Below the pieces are notes generated by a model, which was not told where the DNA came from, searched no databases, and saw nothing but the letters and a program-made list of their open reading frames with translations. Shown in pieces: positions 7,000-16,948 of a stretch of DNA of 64,000 nt. Both the position numbers and the translations under genes were made by a program. Each line of letters opens with the position of its first letter. The stretch's first letter is position 1. The DNA comes from Williamsia serinedens (GTDB lineage: Bacteria > Actinomycetota > Actinomycetes > Mycobacteriales > Mycobacteriaceae): NCBI RefSeq assembly GCF_024171725.1, contig NZ_JAMTCG010000001.1:62001-126000 (forward strand), written 5' to 3'.

Positions 7000-9039
7000 A
7001 TGACAGCTCTCGCACCCGACTCCCTCGACCTGCGCCGCAGCGCGGCGGGGGCCGTGGCGTGGGCGATCGGGTGGGCGACCGTCGCCGTCGCGGTGATCGT
7101 GACGGCGGTGTCCGCGTCGACCGCGGTGGAGCTCGCCGGGATCCCCGATCCGGGGTGGATCACCACCTACGGGATCGCGGCCGACCAGGGGATCGGAGAG
7201 GTCGCGGCCGCGTTCGCGGTCGGGTCGGCGCTCTTCGCGGCGTTCTTCGTCCCACCGCAGTCCGACGGCGTCCTCGACGTCGGGGGGTATCGCGCGATGC
7301 GATGGGCCGCGGTCTCCTCCCTCGTGTGGGCGGTCGCGTCGGTGGTGATGATCCCGCTGTCCCTGTCGAACGTGTCGGGACTCCCGCTGTCCGAGACACT
7401 GGCCCCCGGGCGATGGGCCGACGCGCTCGACCAGGTCGCCGACGCCCGCTCGTGGATGTGGACCGCGATCCTCGCGATCGTCGCCGCCATCGTGGCGCGG
7501 GTCGGCCTGCGCTGGTGGACGACCCTGGTCGCGCTCGCCGTGGCCGTGCTCAGCCTCATGCCGCTCGCGCTGAGCGGTCACTCGTCGGCCGGTGGGGACC
7601 ACGATCTGGCGACGAACAGTCTGATCCTGCACATCGTCGGCGCGTCGGTCTGGATGGGCGGACTGTTCGCCGTCCTCGCATACGCCCGTGGCAGCGGCGG
7701 GTACGGCGCACTCGCCGTGCAGCGCTTCTCCCGGGTCGCGCTGTGGTGCATCGTCATCGTCGGTGCCAGCGGGGTCGTCAACGCGTTGATCCGCGTGCAC
7801 CTCGACGAGCTGTTCACCACCACCTACGGCCGGGTGGTCCTCCTCAAGGTGCTCGCGCTGGTGGTTCTCGGCGGACTCGGCGCAATACATCGACGACGGA
7901 CCGTCTCCGCGCTGACCGCCGACCCACAGGACCGCGGCGCCTTCATCCGCTTCGCCCTGGTGGAGCTGGGTGTGTTCGCCGCGACGTTCGGACTCGCGGT
8001 CGGCCTCGCGCGGACCCCGCCGCCCGCCCGTGACACGTCGTCGATCTCGGTGCAGGCCGTGGAGCTCGGTTACGACCTGCCCGGCAAGCCGACGCTCGAG
8101 ACCATCGCGACCTTCTGGCGGCCGGACCTGATCCTCGGCCTGGCCGCGATCGTCCTCGGGGTCACCTACCTGCGCGGCGTGGTGCGGCTGCGACGCCGCG
8201 GCGACGAGTGGCCGGTCGGCCGGACCATCTCGTTCACGCTGGGCGCGGTCCTGCTGCTGGTCACGACGTCCTCGGGCCTGGGTGCCTACTCGGCGGCGAT
8301 GTTCAGCGTCCACATGATCGCCCACATGATGATGTCGATGCTGATCCCGGTGCTGCTGGTGCTGGGCGGTCCGGTCACCCTGGCGCTGCGGGCGTTGTCG
8401 CCGGCCGGGGCATCGGCGCCTCCGGGGCCGCGGGAGTGGATCCTCGCCGCGGTCCACAGCCCGGTCTCGCGGTTCCTCACCCACCCACTGGTCGCGTTCC
8501 TGCAGTTCGTGGGCAGCTTCTACGTCCTGTACTTCAGTGGACTCCTCGACGCCGTCGCGACCTATCACGCGGCGCACATCCTGATGAACATCCACTTCCT
8601 GCTCAGCGGGTACCTCTTCTACTGGGTCGTCATCGGGATCGACCCGTCACCGCGTCAGGTGCAGCCGCTGGTCAAGGTCGCGATGGTGTTCGCCGCCCTG
8701 CCGTTCCACGCGTTCTTCGGCGTGATCCTGATGTCGCAGAACACGGTGATCGCCCAGCAGTGGTTCCGCAGCCTGGCGCTGCCGTGGAACACGGACCTGC
8801 TGGCCGACCAGCGCACGGGCGGAGCCATCGCCTGGGCCGCCGGTGAGGTGCCGCTCGTCATCGTGCTGATCGCACTGTTCATCCAGTGGACCCGGCACGA
8901 CCAGCGCATCGCCCGCCGCATCGACCGTCGCGCCGACCGCGACCACGACGCCGAGCTGACCGAGTACAACGCCATGTTGGCCGGCCTCGCGGGACGACCC
9001 GGCGTGACCGCGGACAGCCGCCCCGACACCGACCGCTGA
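7000..9039 (+). CDS. CopD/CtaG-type membrane protein, cytochrome oxidase assembly
   Basis: Polytopic membrane protein of 679 residues with a dozen or more hydrophobic helices. The N-terminal half (about 20-330) resembles CopD copper-resistance proteins. The C-terminal half (about 385-660) resembles caa3-type CtaG, with histidine-rich helices such as SVHMIAHMMMSMLIP and YHAAHILMNIHFL that could bind copper. The fusion is widespread in mycobacteria (Rv0102-like). CtaG-type proteins help load copper into the CuB site of cytochrome c oxidase. The ATG at 7000 was chosen over longer in-frame reading because a -10 sits 7 nt upstream and the preceding sequence is the dyad repeat. A short hairpin follows the stop. 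Confidence 0.85.
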   Translation: MTALAPDSLDLRRSAAGAVAWAIGWATVAVAVIVTAVSASTAVELAGIPDPGWITTYGIAADQGIGEVAAAFAVGSALFAAFFVPPQSDGVLDVGGYRAMRWAAVSSLVWAVASVVMIPLSLSNVSGLPLSETLAPGRWADALDQVADARSWMWTAILAIVAAIVARVGLRWWTTLVALAVAVLSLMPLALSGHSSAGGDHDLATNSLILHIVGASVWMGGLFAVLAYARGSGGYGALAVQRFSRVALWCIVIVGASGVVNALIRVHLDELFTTTYGRVVLLKVLALVVLGGLGAIHRRRTVSALTADPQDRGAFIRFALVELGVFAATFGLAVGLARTPPPARDTSSISVQAVELGYDLPGKPTLETIATFWRPDLILGLAAIVLGVTYLRGVVRLRRRGDEWPVGRTISFTLGAVLLLVTTSSGLGAYSAAMFSVHMIAHMMMSMLIPVLLVLGGPVTLALRALSPAGASAPPGPREWILAAVHSPVSRFLTHPLVAFLQFVGSFYVLYFSGLLDAVATYHAAHILMNIHFLLSGYLFYWVVIGIDPSPRQVQPLVKVAMVFAALPFHAFFGVILMSQNTVIAQQWFRSLALPWNTDLLADQRTGGAIAWAAGEVPLVIVLIALFIQWTRHDQRIARRIDRRADRDHDAELTEYNAMLAGLAGRPGVTADSRPDTDR

Positions 9040-9050
9040 CGTTCCCGTCG

Positions 9051-9067
9051 CCCGGCCGACGGCCGGG
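9051..9067 (+). terminator. Hairpin after the CopD/CtaG gene
   Basis: CCCGGCC-GAC-GGCCGGG, a perfect 7-bp stem with a 3-nt loop 12 nt after the stop, without a U-tract. Confidence 0.5.
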
Positions 9068-9077
9068 GACCGACCGC

Positions 9078-9083
9078 TAAGGT
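9078..9083 (+). promoter_or_regulatory. Candidate -10 of the ettA-gdh operon
   Basis: TAAGGT lies about 128 nt before the ettA ATG and right after the upstream hairpin. No strong -35; the remaining leader to 9210 shows no other clear element. Confidence 0.35.
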
Positions 9084-9210
9084 TGGTGACGACCTCCGCC
9101 GCGTCGGCACGGGCGGCGCCGCACCCCGGCGCGCCGGTCGCAGCGACGACGGCAGACCCTCGACCACATCGCGCGAGCACCATCACCGCGCACGGAAGGA
9201 CGAAGACACC

Positions 9211-10884
9211 ATGGCCGAATTCATCTACACCATGAAGAAGGTGCGGAAGGCGCACGGCGACAAGGTCATCCTCGACGACGTCACCATGTCGTTCTACCCC
9301 GGCGCCAAGATCGGCGTCGTCGGCCCGAACGGCGCCGGCAAGTCGTCGATCCTGAAGATCATGGCCGGCATCGACCAGCCGTCGAACGGCGAGGCCTTCC
9401 TCGACCCGAACGCCACCGTCGGCATCCTCATGCAGGAGCCGGAGCTCGACGAGAACAAGACCGTCCGACAGAACGTCGAGGACGGGCTGGGGCAGGTCAA
9501 GAGGGATCTCGACCGGTTCAACGAGATCGCCGAGCAGCTCGCCACCGACTACACCGACGAGCTCATGGAGGAGATGGGGCAGCTTCAGGAGAAGCTCGAC
9601 CACGCCGACGCCTGGGATCTGGACTCCCAGCTCGAGCAGGCGATGGACGCGCTGCGCTGCCCGCCTGCCGACGAGCCCGTCACGCACCTGTCCGGTGGTG
9701 AGAAGCGCCGCGTCGCGCTGTGCCGACTGCTGCTGTCCAGCCCCGACCTGCTGCTCCTCGACGAGCCGACCAACCACCTCGACGCCGAGAGCGTGCTGTG
9801 GCTCGAGCAGTTCCTCGCGACCTACCCCGGTGCGGTGCTCGCCGTCACCCACGACCGGTACTTCCTCGACCACGTCGCCGGCTGGATCTGCGAGGTCGAC
9901 CGCGGCAAGCTCCACCCCTACGAGGGCAACTACTCCACGTACCTGGAGAAGAAGGCCGAGCGCCTCGAGGTGCAGGGCAAGAAGGACCAGAAGCTGCAGC
10001 GGCGCCTCAAGCAGGAGCTGGAGTGGGTGCGCTCGGGTGCCAAGGCCCGCCAGACCAAGAACAAGGCGCGTCTGGCCCGCTACGACGAGATGGCCGCCGA
10101 GGCCGACAAGATGCGCAAGCTCGACTTCGAGGAGATCCAGATCCCGACGCCGCCGCGCCTGGGCGACGTCGTGGTCGAGGTGAAGAACCTCGACAAGGGC
10201 TTCGACGGCCGCGTGCTCATCAAGGACCTGTCGTTCACGTTGCCCCGCAACGGGATCGTCGGCGTGATCGGCCCGAACGGCGTCGGCAAGACGACGCTGT
10301 TCAAGACGATCGTCGGCCTGGAGCAGCCCGACTCGGGCAGCGTCCGCGTCGGCGAGACCGTGAAGCTCAGCTACGTCGACCAGAACCGCGCCAACATCGA
10401 CCCGAAGAAGAACGTGTGGGAGGTCGTGTCCGACGGACTCGACTACATCGAGGTCGGCCAGAACGAGATGCCGTCGCGCGCCTACGTGAGCGCGTTCGGG
10501 TTCAAGGGACCCGACCAGCAGAAGAAGGCCGAGGTGCTCTCCGGTGGTGAGCGCAACCGCCTGAACCTCGCGCTGACGCTGAAGGAGGGCGGCAACCTGA
10601 TCCTCCTCGACGAGCCGACCAACGACCTCGACGTCGAGACCCTCGGGTCGCTGGAGAACGCGCTCGACTCGTTCCCCGGCTGCGCGGTGGTCATCAGCCA
10701 CGACCGGTGGTTCCTCGACCGCACCTGCACCCACATCCTGGCGTGGGAGGGCAACGTGTCGGAGGGCCAGTGGTTCTGGTTCGAGGGCAACTTCGAGGGC
10801 TACGAGAAGAACAAGGTGGAGCGGCTCGGGCCGGAGGCGGCCCGTCCGCACGCCGTCACCCACCGCAAGCTGACCCGGGACTGA
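9211..10884 (+). CDS. ettA: ABC-F translation factor EttA
   Basis: Energy-dependent translational throttle protein: a soluble tandem ABC ATPase that binds the ribosomal E site and gates early elongation according to the ADP/ATP ratio. It has 557 residues, the usual EttA length. Walker A motifs are GPNGAGKS at 38-45 and GPNGVGKT near 354-361. Signature motifs are HLSGGEKRR and VLSGGERNR, and each half has an LLLDEPTN or ILLDEPTN Walker B. The lysine-rich linker between the domains (about 240-325) corresponds to the P-site interaction region. No membrane domain is present. It is followed 4 nt later by the glutamate dehydrogenase gene, as Rv2477c-Rv2476c. Confidence 0.95.
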   Translation: MAEFIYTMKKVRKAHGDKVILDDVTMSFYPGAKIGVVGPNGAGKSSILKIMAGIDQPSNGEAFLDPNATVGILMQEPELDENKTVRQNVEDGLGQVKRDLDRFNEIAEQLATDYTDELMEEMGQLQEKLDHADAWDLDSQLEQAMDALRCPPADEPVTHLSGGEKRRVALCRLLLSSPDLLLLDEPTNHLDAESVLWLEQFLATYPGAVLAVTHDRYFLDHVAGWICEVDRGKLHPYEGNYSTYLEKKAERLEVQGKKDQKLQRRLKQELEWVRSGAKARQTKNKARLARYDEMAAEADKMRKLDFEEIQIPTPPRLGDVVVEVKNLDKGFDGRVLIKDLSFTLPRNGIVGVIGPNGVGKTTLFKTIVGLEQPDSGSVRVGETVKLSYVDQNRANIDPKKNVWEVVSDGLDYIEVGQNEMPSRAYVSAFGFKGPDQQKKAEVLSGGERNRLNLALTLKEGGNLILLDEPTNDLDVETLGSLENALDSFPGCAVVISHDRWFLDRTCTHILAWEGNVSEGQWFWFEGNFEGYEKNKVERLGPEAARPHAVTHRKLTRD

Positions 10885-10888
10885 CCCG

Positions 10889-13800
10889 GTGAGCCGCGCG
10901 GCGGGGGAGGCAGGTCCGACGGTGGTCTCTCCCGCGGAGGTCGCGCGGAGCTACGACGCGCGCGCTTCCCGCCGCGCGGAGTCCTCGACCCGGTTCGACG
11001 CCGACCGTGTGCGTGCGCACCTCGCGGTCGCGCAGACGCGGGCGCGGGGCGAGGTCCTCGTCGACACCGCCGAGATCCCCGGCGGGGGACTGGCGGTGCT
11101 CGCGGTCGCCGACGACCAGCCCCTGCTCGTCGAGGCGGCCGTCGGGGCCGTCGAACGCGCCGGGTTCACCGTCGGCCGGGTCGATCACCCGATCCTCCGG
11201 GTCGATCGGGACGACACCGGAGCCATCACCGGTGTCACCGCCGACGACGGGTCGGCCGGTGACGGGGGTACCCGGGAGTCGTGGATGTGCCTCGAGGTCG
11301 ACGGCGCCGACACCGACGACGCCGCGGCTCTGCGCGCCGCCACCGAGACCGTCATCGCCCGCGTGGTCGCGGTCCACGCCGACGCCGAGGCGATGTGGTC
11401 CGTCGTCGACGAGGCGATCGAGGCCCTCGACGGCGAGGAGCGTGACCTGCTGGTGTGGTTGCGCGACAGGCACTTCCACCCCATCGGGCTGGTGGCGGCC
11501 ACCGGCGATGACTGGGACCGCGGGCTGGGGGTCTTCGCCGACACCGACCTCCCGCGTCCTCCGTTCGTCGCCGACGCGGGCGTCTCCGTCGGGCGGATGC
11601 ACCTGCCCGCCGGGGTTCATCGGACGGAGTACCCGACGGTCGTCACCATCGGGACGGGGCGGCGCCGCGACGCCGTCGTCGGGGTGTTCTCCACCGCGGG
11701 CGTCACCGCCGACGTGACCACGGTGCCGGTGGTCCGAGAGATCGTCGCGACCACCCTGCGCCATGCCGGCACCGACGCGGACGCCTACTCGGGCGCGACG
11801 ATGATCGAACTGCTGCAGAACCATCCCCGCACCGATCTGTTCTCGGCGGATCCGGAACTCCTCGCGCGCGATCTCTCCGATGCGCTGGAGGCCGTCACCG
11901 CCCGTGAGGTGCGGGTGTTCCTCCGGGCCGACCCGCGATCGGCGATCGTGTCGGCGCAGATCCACCTGCCGCGGGACCGCTACACCACACGGCTGCGGGC
12001 GACCATGCAGGACCATCTCGCACGTCGGCTCGGTGGTCGCGACGCGGAGTACTCCGCGCGGATCACCGACGCGCCGCTGGCGGCCATCCACGTCCTGATG
12101 CGCACCGAGACCGTTGAGGACATCACCCCCGCGGCGCCCGGCACCGTCACCGACCTCGACGGCGACCTGCGCTCGGCGATCCAGGCCGATCTCGCCGAGG
12201 CGGCGCGCAGTTGGGACGAACAACTCTGCGCCGTCGCGACATCCGACGACACCGACCTCGACGCGTCGACCGCGGCGGCCTACGCGGCTGTGCTGTCGCA
12301 GGCGTACAAGGATCAGCGGGAGCCGCGCACGGCGCTGGCCGACGCCGCCGTGCTCTCGGCGTTGGAGCCCGGTGGTTTCGACGTCCGACTGGCCCGTCAC
12401 GCCGACATCGAGCACCGCTGGACCTTCGACCTCTACCTCTGCGGACGGTCCGCGTCGTTGACCGCCGTGCTGCCGATGATCCAGAGCCTCGGCGTCGAGG
12501 TGCTCGACGAGCAGCCGCTCTCCGTCACCCGACCCGACGGGATCGACTGCTGGATCTACGAGTTCACGCTGCAACCCGCGGGCGGGGTGAGCCTGCCCGC
12601 GGATGCCGGCGACGATCTCGGGCACCGCTTCACCGACGCGTTCTCCCACCTGTGGTCGGGGATCGCCGAGGTCGACGAGTTCAACGAACTCGTCATCCGC
12701 ACGCGGCTGGACTGGCGTTCCATCGTCATGCTGCGCGCCTACGCGCACTACCTCCGGCAGTGCGGGTTCGCCTACAGCTCCCGGCGCATCGCGTCGGTCC
12801 TCGGCGACCACGCCGAGTTGGCCGAGGCGTTGATCGACGTCGTCGAGACGTCCTTCCACCCCGACAGGGCCGACGACGCCGCCCGGGACGCCGCGCTCGA
12901 CCGTGTCGCTCGGCTCTCGGGTGACGTGATGAGCCTCGACGCCGACCGGATCGTCTCGGCCTTCGTCGACCTGGTGCGTGCGACCGTACGCACCAACTTC
13001 TTCACCGAGGGCGTGCTCCGCCGCTCGCTGGCGATCAAGCTGCTCCCCGAGGCGATCCCGCAGGCACCGCAACCCCGTCCGCACCGGGAGATCTACGTCT
13101 ACTCGCCGCGCGTCGAGGGTGTGCACCTGCGGTTCGGCGCCGTCGCCCGCGGCGGCATCCGGTGGTCGGACCGGGCGGAGGACTTCCGCACCGAGATCCT
13201 CGGGCTCGTCAAGGCGCAGGCGGTGAAGAACGCGGTCATCGTCCCCGTCGGGGCGAAGGGCGGGTTCGTCGTGCGGCGGCCCCCGGTGCCCACCGGCGAC
13301 GCCGCCACCGACCGCGAGGCCACCCGTGCCGCCGGGGTGGCCTGCTACCGCGAGTTCATCTCGGCGCTGCTGGATCTCACCGACGACGTCGCACCCGACG
13401 GCGGTGTCCGGCCCGCGCCCGGGCTGGTCCGCCGCGACGGTGACGACACCTACCTGGTGGTCGCGGCGGACAAGGGCACCGCGGCGTTCTCGGACATCGC
13501 CAACGAGGTCGCCGCCGACCACGGCTTCTGGCTCGGCGACGCGTTCGCGTCCGGAGGGTCGGTCGGGTACGACCACAAGGCGATGGGCATCACCGCCCGC
13601 GGCGCCTGGGAGTCGGTCCGTCGCCACTTCCTCGAACTCGACCTCGACATCGACGTCGACGACTTCACCGTCGTGGGTGTCGGTGACATGAGCGGCGATG
13701 TGTTCGGCAACGGGATGCTGTTGTCGGACCACATCGGGCTGGTCGCCGCCTTCGACCACCGGCACGTCTTCGTCGACCCCACACCCGACCGCGCCCGGGC

Positions 13801-15565
13801 CACCGAACAGCGTCGACGGCTGTTCGCGATGCCGCGGTCGTCGTGGGCCGACTACGACACCGACGCCATCTCGGAGGGCGGGGGTGTGTGGTCCCGCGAG
13901 ACCAAGGCGATCCCGATCAGCGCGCCGATGCGGGCCGCGCTCGGGATCGACGACGGCGTCGAGTCGCTCAGTCCGCCCGAGCTCATCACCGCGATCCTCT
14001 GTGCGCCCGTCGATCTCCTGTGGAACGGGGGCATCGGGACGTACGTGAAGGCGTCGACCGAGAGCCACGCGGACGTCGGGGACAAGGCGAACGACGCCAT
14101 CCGCGTCGACGCGCCGCAGGTGCGCGCCCGTGTGATCGGCGAGGGCGGCAACCTCGGGGTCACCGAGCGGGGCCGTGTCGAGTTCGATCTCCACGGCGGC
14201 CGGATCAACAGCGACGCGTTGGACAACTCCGCCGGCGTGGACTGCTCGGACCACGAGGTCAACATCAAGATCCTGCTCGACGCCGCGGTCGCGGCCGGCG
14301 ACCTCGACGCGTTCGAGCGCAACGAGCTGCTGGCGTCGATGACCGACGAGGTCGCGCGACTGGTGTTGGGCGACAACATCGCCCAGAACACCGCACTCGG
14401 GATCGCGCGGTCGCAGAGCGCGCCGATGGCCGAGGTGCACGTCCGTCTGCTGCGTCACCTGGCGCGTGAGCACGGCGTCGACCTCGAGCTGGAGGTGCTG
14501 CCCACCGCCCGCACCCTCACCCGTCGCGGACCCGACCGCGACCGGGTCGGGCTCACCTCACCCGAACTCGCCACCACGATGGCCCACGTGAAACTCGCCG
14601 TGAAATCCGAGCTGTTGCACGGGGATCTGCCCGACAACGACGTCTTCGAGCAGCGGCTCGCACGCTACTTCCCGGTGCCGCTGCGGGAGCGTTTCGCCGA
14701 CGGGATCCGGCGTCACCGACTGCGCCGCGAGATCGTCGCCACCACGCTCGTCAACGACGTCGTCGACTGCGCCGGGCCCGAGCACGTCTTCTCGTTGACC
14801 GAGGGGTCCGGTGCGTCGGAGACCGATGCCGTGCGCGCGTTCGTGGTCGTGTCGGAGATCTTCGGTCTGGACGCCCTGTGGCGAGACGTCGTCGACGCAC
14901 AGGCGCCTGCCGCGGCCGTCGACGCCATGGTGATCCGGTGGCGTCGCCTGCTGTTCCGGGCCTCGCGCTGGATGCTCGCGACGCGTCCCCAACCGCTCGC
15001 CGTGTCCGCGGAGGTGACCCGCTACGGGCAGCGCGTCGCGAACCTCCTGCCACAGGTCGACGGGTGGCTGGGTGACCGGTCGCGACACGAGATCGACGCC
15101 GTCGCAGCCGAACTCACCGAGTTCGGCGCCAGTGGTCCGGTGGTCGCGGCGGCCGCCGGCTGTCTGCACTGGTTCTGCCTGCTCGACATCGTCGACGCCG
15201 CGGAGATCGCCGACCGCGACGAGCGCGAGGTCGGGGAGCTCTACTTCGCGATCATGGAGTACCTCGGTGTGGAACAACTGCTCTCGGCCGTCTCCGACCT
15301 CGACTCCGGCGATCGTTGGCAGTCGCTGGCGCGTCTCGCCCTGCGTGACGACCTGTTCGCGGTGATGCGGTCGATCACCCTGACCGTGCTGGAACTCGGC
15401 GAACCCGACGAGAGTGCCGCCGAGAAGATCGAGGAGTGGCGGATGCACACCGCGACGAGGCTGACGCGCGCGCAGGCCACGTTGGAGGAGATCGACGCCT
15501 CCGGCCACCACGACCTCGCGACGCTGTCCGTGGCGGCGCGCGCGTTGCGGAGCATGATCCGATGA
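10889..15565 (+). CDS. gdh: NAD-specific glutamate dehydrogenase, 180-kDa class
   Basis: Large catabolic enzyme converting glutamate and NAD to 2-oxoglutarate, ammonia and NADH; 1558 residues, normal for this class. The N-terminal 700 residues hold ACT-like regulatory regions. The catalytic part begins near 750 with RGGIRWSDRAEDFRTE and contains the active-site lysine motif VGAKGGFVV near 790. The C-terminal part is helical. In mycobacteria the orthologue (Rv2476c) is inhibited by unphosphorylated GarA. The GTG start lies 4 nt after the ettA stop and the 3' end overlaps the thioesterase start as ATGA, so all are one operon. The enzyme connects nitrogen and carbon metabolism at the 2-oxoglutarate node. 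Confidence 0.95.
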   Translation: MSRAAGEAGPTVVSPAEVARSYDARASRRAESSTRFDADRVRAHLAVAQTRARGEVLVDTAEIPGGGLAVLAVADDQPLLVEAAVGAVERAGFTVGRVDHPILRVDRDDTGAITGVTADDGSAGDGGTRESWMCLEVDGADTDDAAALRAATETVIARVVAVHADAEAMWSVVDEAIEALDGEERDLLVWLRDRHFHPIGLVAATGDDWDRGLGVFADTDLPRPPFVADAGVSVGRMHLPAGVHRTEYPTVVTIGTGRRRDAVVGVFSTAGVTADVTTVPVVREIVATTLRHAGTDADAYSGATMIELLQNHPRTDLFSADPELLARDLSDALEAVTAREVRVFLRADPRSAIVSAQIHLPRDRYTTRLRATMQDHLARRLGGRDAEYSARITDAPLAAIHVLMRTETVEDITPAAPGTVTDLDGDLRSAIQADLAEAARSWDEQLCAVATSDDTDLDASTAAAYAAVLSQAYKDQREPRTALADAAVLSALEPGGFDVRLARHADIEHRWTFDLYLCGRSASLTAVLPMIQSLGVEVLDEQPLSVTRPDGIDCWIYEFTLQPAGGVSLPADAGDDLGHRFTDAFSHLWSGIAEVDEFNELVIRTRLDWRSIVMLRAYAHYLRQCGFAYSSRRIASVLGDHAELAEALIDVVETSFHPDRADDAARDAALDRVARLSGDVMSLDADRIVSAFVDLVRATVRTNFFTEGVLRRSLAIKLLPEAIPQAPQPRPHREIYVYSPRVEGVHLRFGAVARGGIRWSDRAEDFRTEILGLVKAQAVKNAVIVPVGAKGGFVVRRPPVPTGDAATDREATRAAGVACYREFISALLDLTDDVAPDGGVRPAPGLVRRDGDDTYLVVAADKGTAAFSDIANEVAADHGFWLGDAFASGGSVGYDHKAMGITARGAWESVRRHFLELDLDIDVDDFTVVGVGDMSGDVFGNGMLLSDHIGLVAAFDHRHVFVDPTPDRARATEQRRRLFAMPRSSWADYDTDAISEGGGVWSRETKAIPISAPMRAALGIDDGVESLSPPELITAILCAPVDLLWNGGIGTYVKASTESHADVGDKANDAIRVDAPQVRARVIGEGGNLGVTERGRVEFDLHGGRINSDALDNSAGVDCSDHEVNIKILLDAAVAAGDLDAFERNELLASMTDEVARLVLGDNIAQNTALGIARSQSAPMAEVHVRLLRHLAREHGVDLELEVLPTARTLTRRGPDRDRVGLTSPELATTMAHVKLAVKSELLHGDLPDNDVFEQRLARYFPVPLRERFADGIRRHRLRREIVATTLVNDVVDCAGPEHVFSLTEGSGASETDAVRAFVVVSEIFGLDALWRDVVDAQAPAAAVDAMVIRWRRLLFRASRWMLATRPQPLAVSAEVTRYGQRVANLLPQVDGWLGDRSRHEIDAVAAELTEFGASGPVVAAAAGCLHWFCLLDIVDAAEIADRDEREVGELYFAIMEYLGVEQLLSAVSDLDSGDRWQSLARLALRDDLFAVMRSITLTVLELGEPDESAAEKIEEWRMHTATRLTRAQATLEEIDASGHHDLATLSVAARALRSMIR

Positions 15566-16014
15566 CCGAGCCGGGGTTCACCGCGTCGGTGCCGGTGCGA
15601 TGGTCGGACATGGACGTCTTCGCCCACGTCAATCATGCGCGCATGGTCACGCTGCTCGAGGAGGCGCGGATCCCGTGGCTGTTCGAGCCCGGTCGGCCGA
15701 CGCGAGAGATGCGGCTGGGGTGTCTCGTCGCCGATCTGCACGTCCGCTACCAGGGTCAGGTCCGCCACGAGGACACGCCGCTGCAGGTCACGATGTTCAC
15801 CACCGCCGTCCGCGCGGTCGACTTCACCGTCGGCTACGAGGTGCGCCGTCGTGACGAGGAGTCAACGGTGAAACCCGCGGTCGTGGCGTCGACGCAACTG
15901 GTCGCGTTCGACGTCGACACGCAGGCACCGCGTCGCATGACCGACGACGAGAAGCAGTACCTGCGGGAGTTCCTGAGGCCCGACGCGAAGGTCCCCGGCG
16001 GGCGGGGCCGATGA
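15562..16014 (+). CDS. Acyl-CoA thioesterase-like hot-dog protein
   Basis: Single hot-dog domain of 150 residues resembling 4-hydroxybenzoyl-CoA thioesterases. The family signature VRWSDMDVFAHVNHARMV, with the catalytic-type Asp and the HVNH turn, lies near residues 12-29. The central helix LLEEARIPWLF and the beta strands after it are typical. The start overlaps the gdh stop (ATGA), and the end overlaps the next gene in the same way, so expression is coupled. It corresponds to Rv2475c in position. The physiological acyl-CoA is unknown; the link to glutamate dehydrogenase is conserved but unexplained. Confidence 0.85.
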   Translation: MTEPGFTASVPVRWSDMDVFAHVNHARMVTLLEEARIPWLFEPGRPTREMRLGCLVADLHVRYQGQVRHEDTPLQVTMFTTAVRAVDFTVGYEVRRRDEESTVKPAVVASTQLVAFDVDTQAPRRMTDDEKQYLREFLRPDAKVPGGRGR

Positions 16015-16727
16015 TCGACCTGCCCGACCTCGCCGACCGCTACGACCTGTCGGCGTTCGTGTCCCGCGCGCGGGTGCTGGACGAGACCGCCGTGATCCGC
16101 TTCCGCCGCCGCCCCGACGGGGCTGTCGGGGTGTGGGTGCGCACACCGTTCGACGTCCTCGCGACCCGATCGGTGCGGATCGGCGTCGACGATCCCGACG
16201 TCGTCCTCGACGCGGCCACCCTGCAGAGCGCGTTGCGCACGCCGTCGGCACCGCGGTCGCCTTTCGACGGCCCGTCGGGACCCGCCCGCATCGACCCCGG
16301 GTTCTCGATGCCGAGCGCGTGGGACGGCGGGGCGTTGCCGCCCGACGCCGGCTTCGTCCACATCGACGACGTGCCCGCGCGGACGGTCGTCGGGCTGTCG
16401 CGGGACGGCGCCGAGGTGGCGCGGACCGAGGGCGGACCGCAGGGTCCGCCGCCGTCGCTGCTCGATCAGACGGTGCTCGACGTCAGCGCCGCAGGGCTGG
16501 ACGGCGGCGGCGTCGAGGTGCCGATGCGCGCGGTGTTCGCGGTGACGGCCATGGGTTTCGTCATCGACGCGGCCGGCCGGATGGTGACGTCGACGACCCC
16601 GATCGACGCGATCGACGCCGACGAGCCGGTCCGGGTGCGCGCCACACCGACCTGGGCCCGTCTCGACGCCCGCTTCGGGTCGGTGTACTTCCGCCGCGCA
16701 CCGTCGATCCCGCTCACCCCGATCTGA
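16011..16727 (+). CDS. Conserved protein of unknown function (Rv2474c position)
   Basis: Soluble protein of 238 residues that I cannot assign to a characterised family. It begins MIDLPDLADRYDLSAFVSRA and appears alpha/beta with no signal peptide, membrane helix or metal motif. The 3' half (MRAVFAVTAMGFVIDAAGRM, about residues 169-190) is hydrophobic but short. It overlaps the thioesterase by 4 nt and is the last gene of the ettA-gdh operon, as Rv2474c is in M. tuberculosis. Conservation of this placement suggests a shared role with the thioesterase. Codon use matches its neighbours. The repeat-rich gap follows. Confidence 0.8.
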   Translation: MIDLPDLADRYDLSAFVSRARVLDETAVIRFRRRPDGAVGVWVRTPFDVLATRSVRIGVDDPDVVLDAATLQSALRTPSAPRSPFDGPSGPARIDPGFSMPSAWDGGALPPDAGFVHIDDVPARTVVGLSRDGAEVARTEGGPQGPPPSLLDQTVLDVSAAGLDGGGVEVPMRAVFAVTAMGFVIDAAGRMVTSTTPIDAIDADEPVRVRATPTWARLDARFGSVYFRRAPSIPLTPI

Positions 16728-16746
16728 CCGGGACCCCGAGACCCCT

Positions 16747-16899
16747 CGCCGAGCGTGCACCAGATGCCGCCGACCGTGCCACAACACCTCGCCGACCGTG
16801 CCGAAACACTTCGCCGACCGTCCGCTCTCGTGCTCGGCCGACGTCTTCTGCACGCTCGACGGCACTTTTCGGCACGGTCGGCGGGGTCGAGCACGCGAG
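16747..16899. repeat. Interleaved 22-bp repeat cluster in convergent gap
   Basis: Four direct units of CGCCGA(C/G)CGTGC start at 16747, 16768, 16790 and 16812 (periods 21, 22, 22; the fourth is shortened). Inverted partners follow: 16751-16759 pairs with 16849-16857, 16790-16806 pairs over 17 bp with 16867-16883, and 16825-16836 pairs (11 of 12) with 16888-16899. The partners keep the same order as the units, so the helices interleave rather than nest. No coding signal is seen. It fills most of the 221-bp gap between two convergent genes and may end both transcripts. Confidence 0.7.
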
Positions 16900-16948
16900 G
16901 CGAGGTGACGCCGTGTGCTCAGGTCGGTGGGGTCCGAGACCCGCTGCG

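Noticed and set aside
10856-14473. Minus-strand open frame of 1205 codons opposite gdh
   Set aside because: Mirror frame of the well-supported glutamate dehydrogenase gene; low-complexity product and no start signals.
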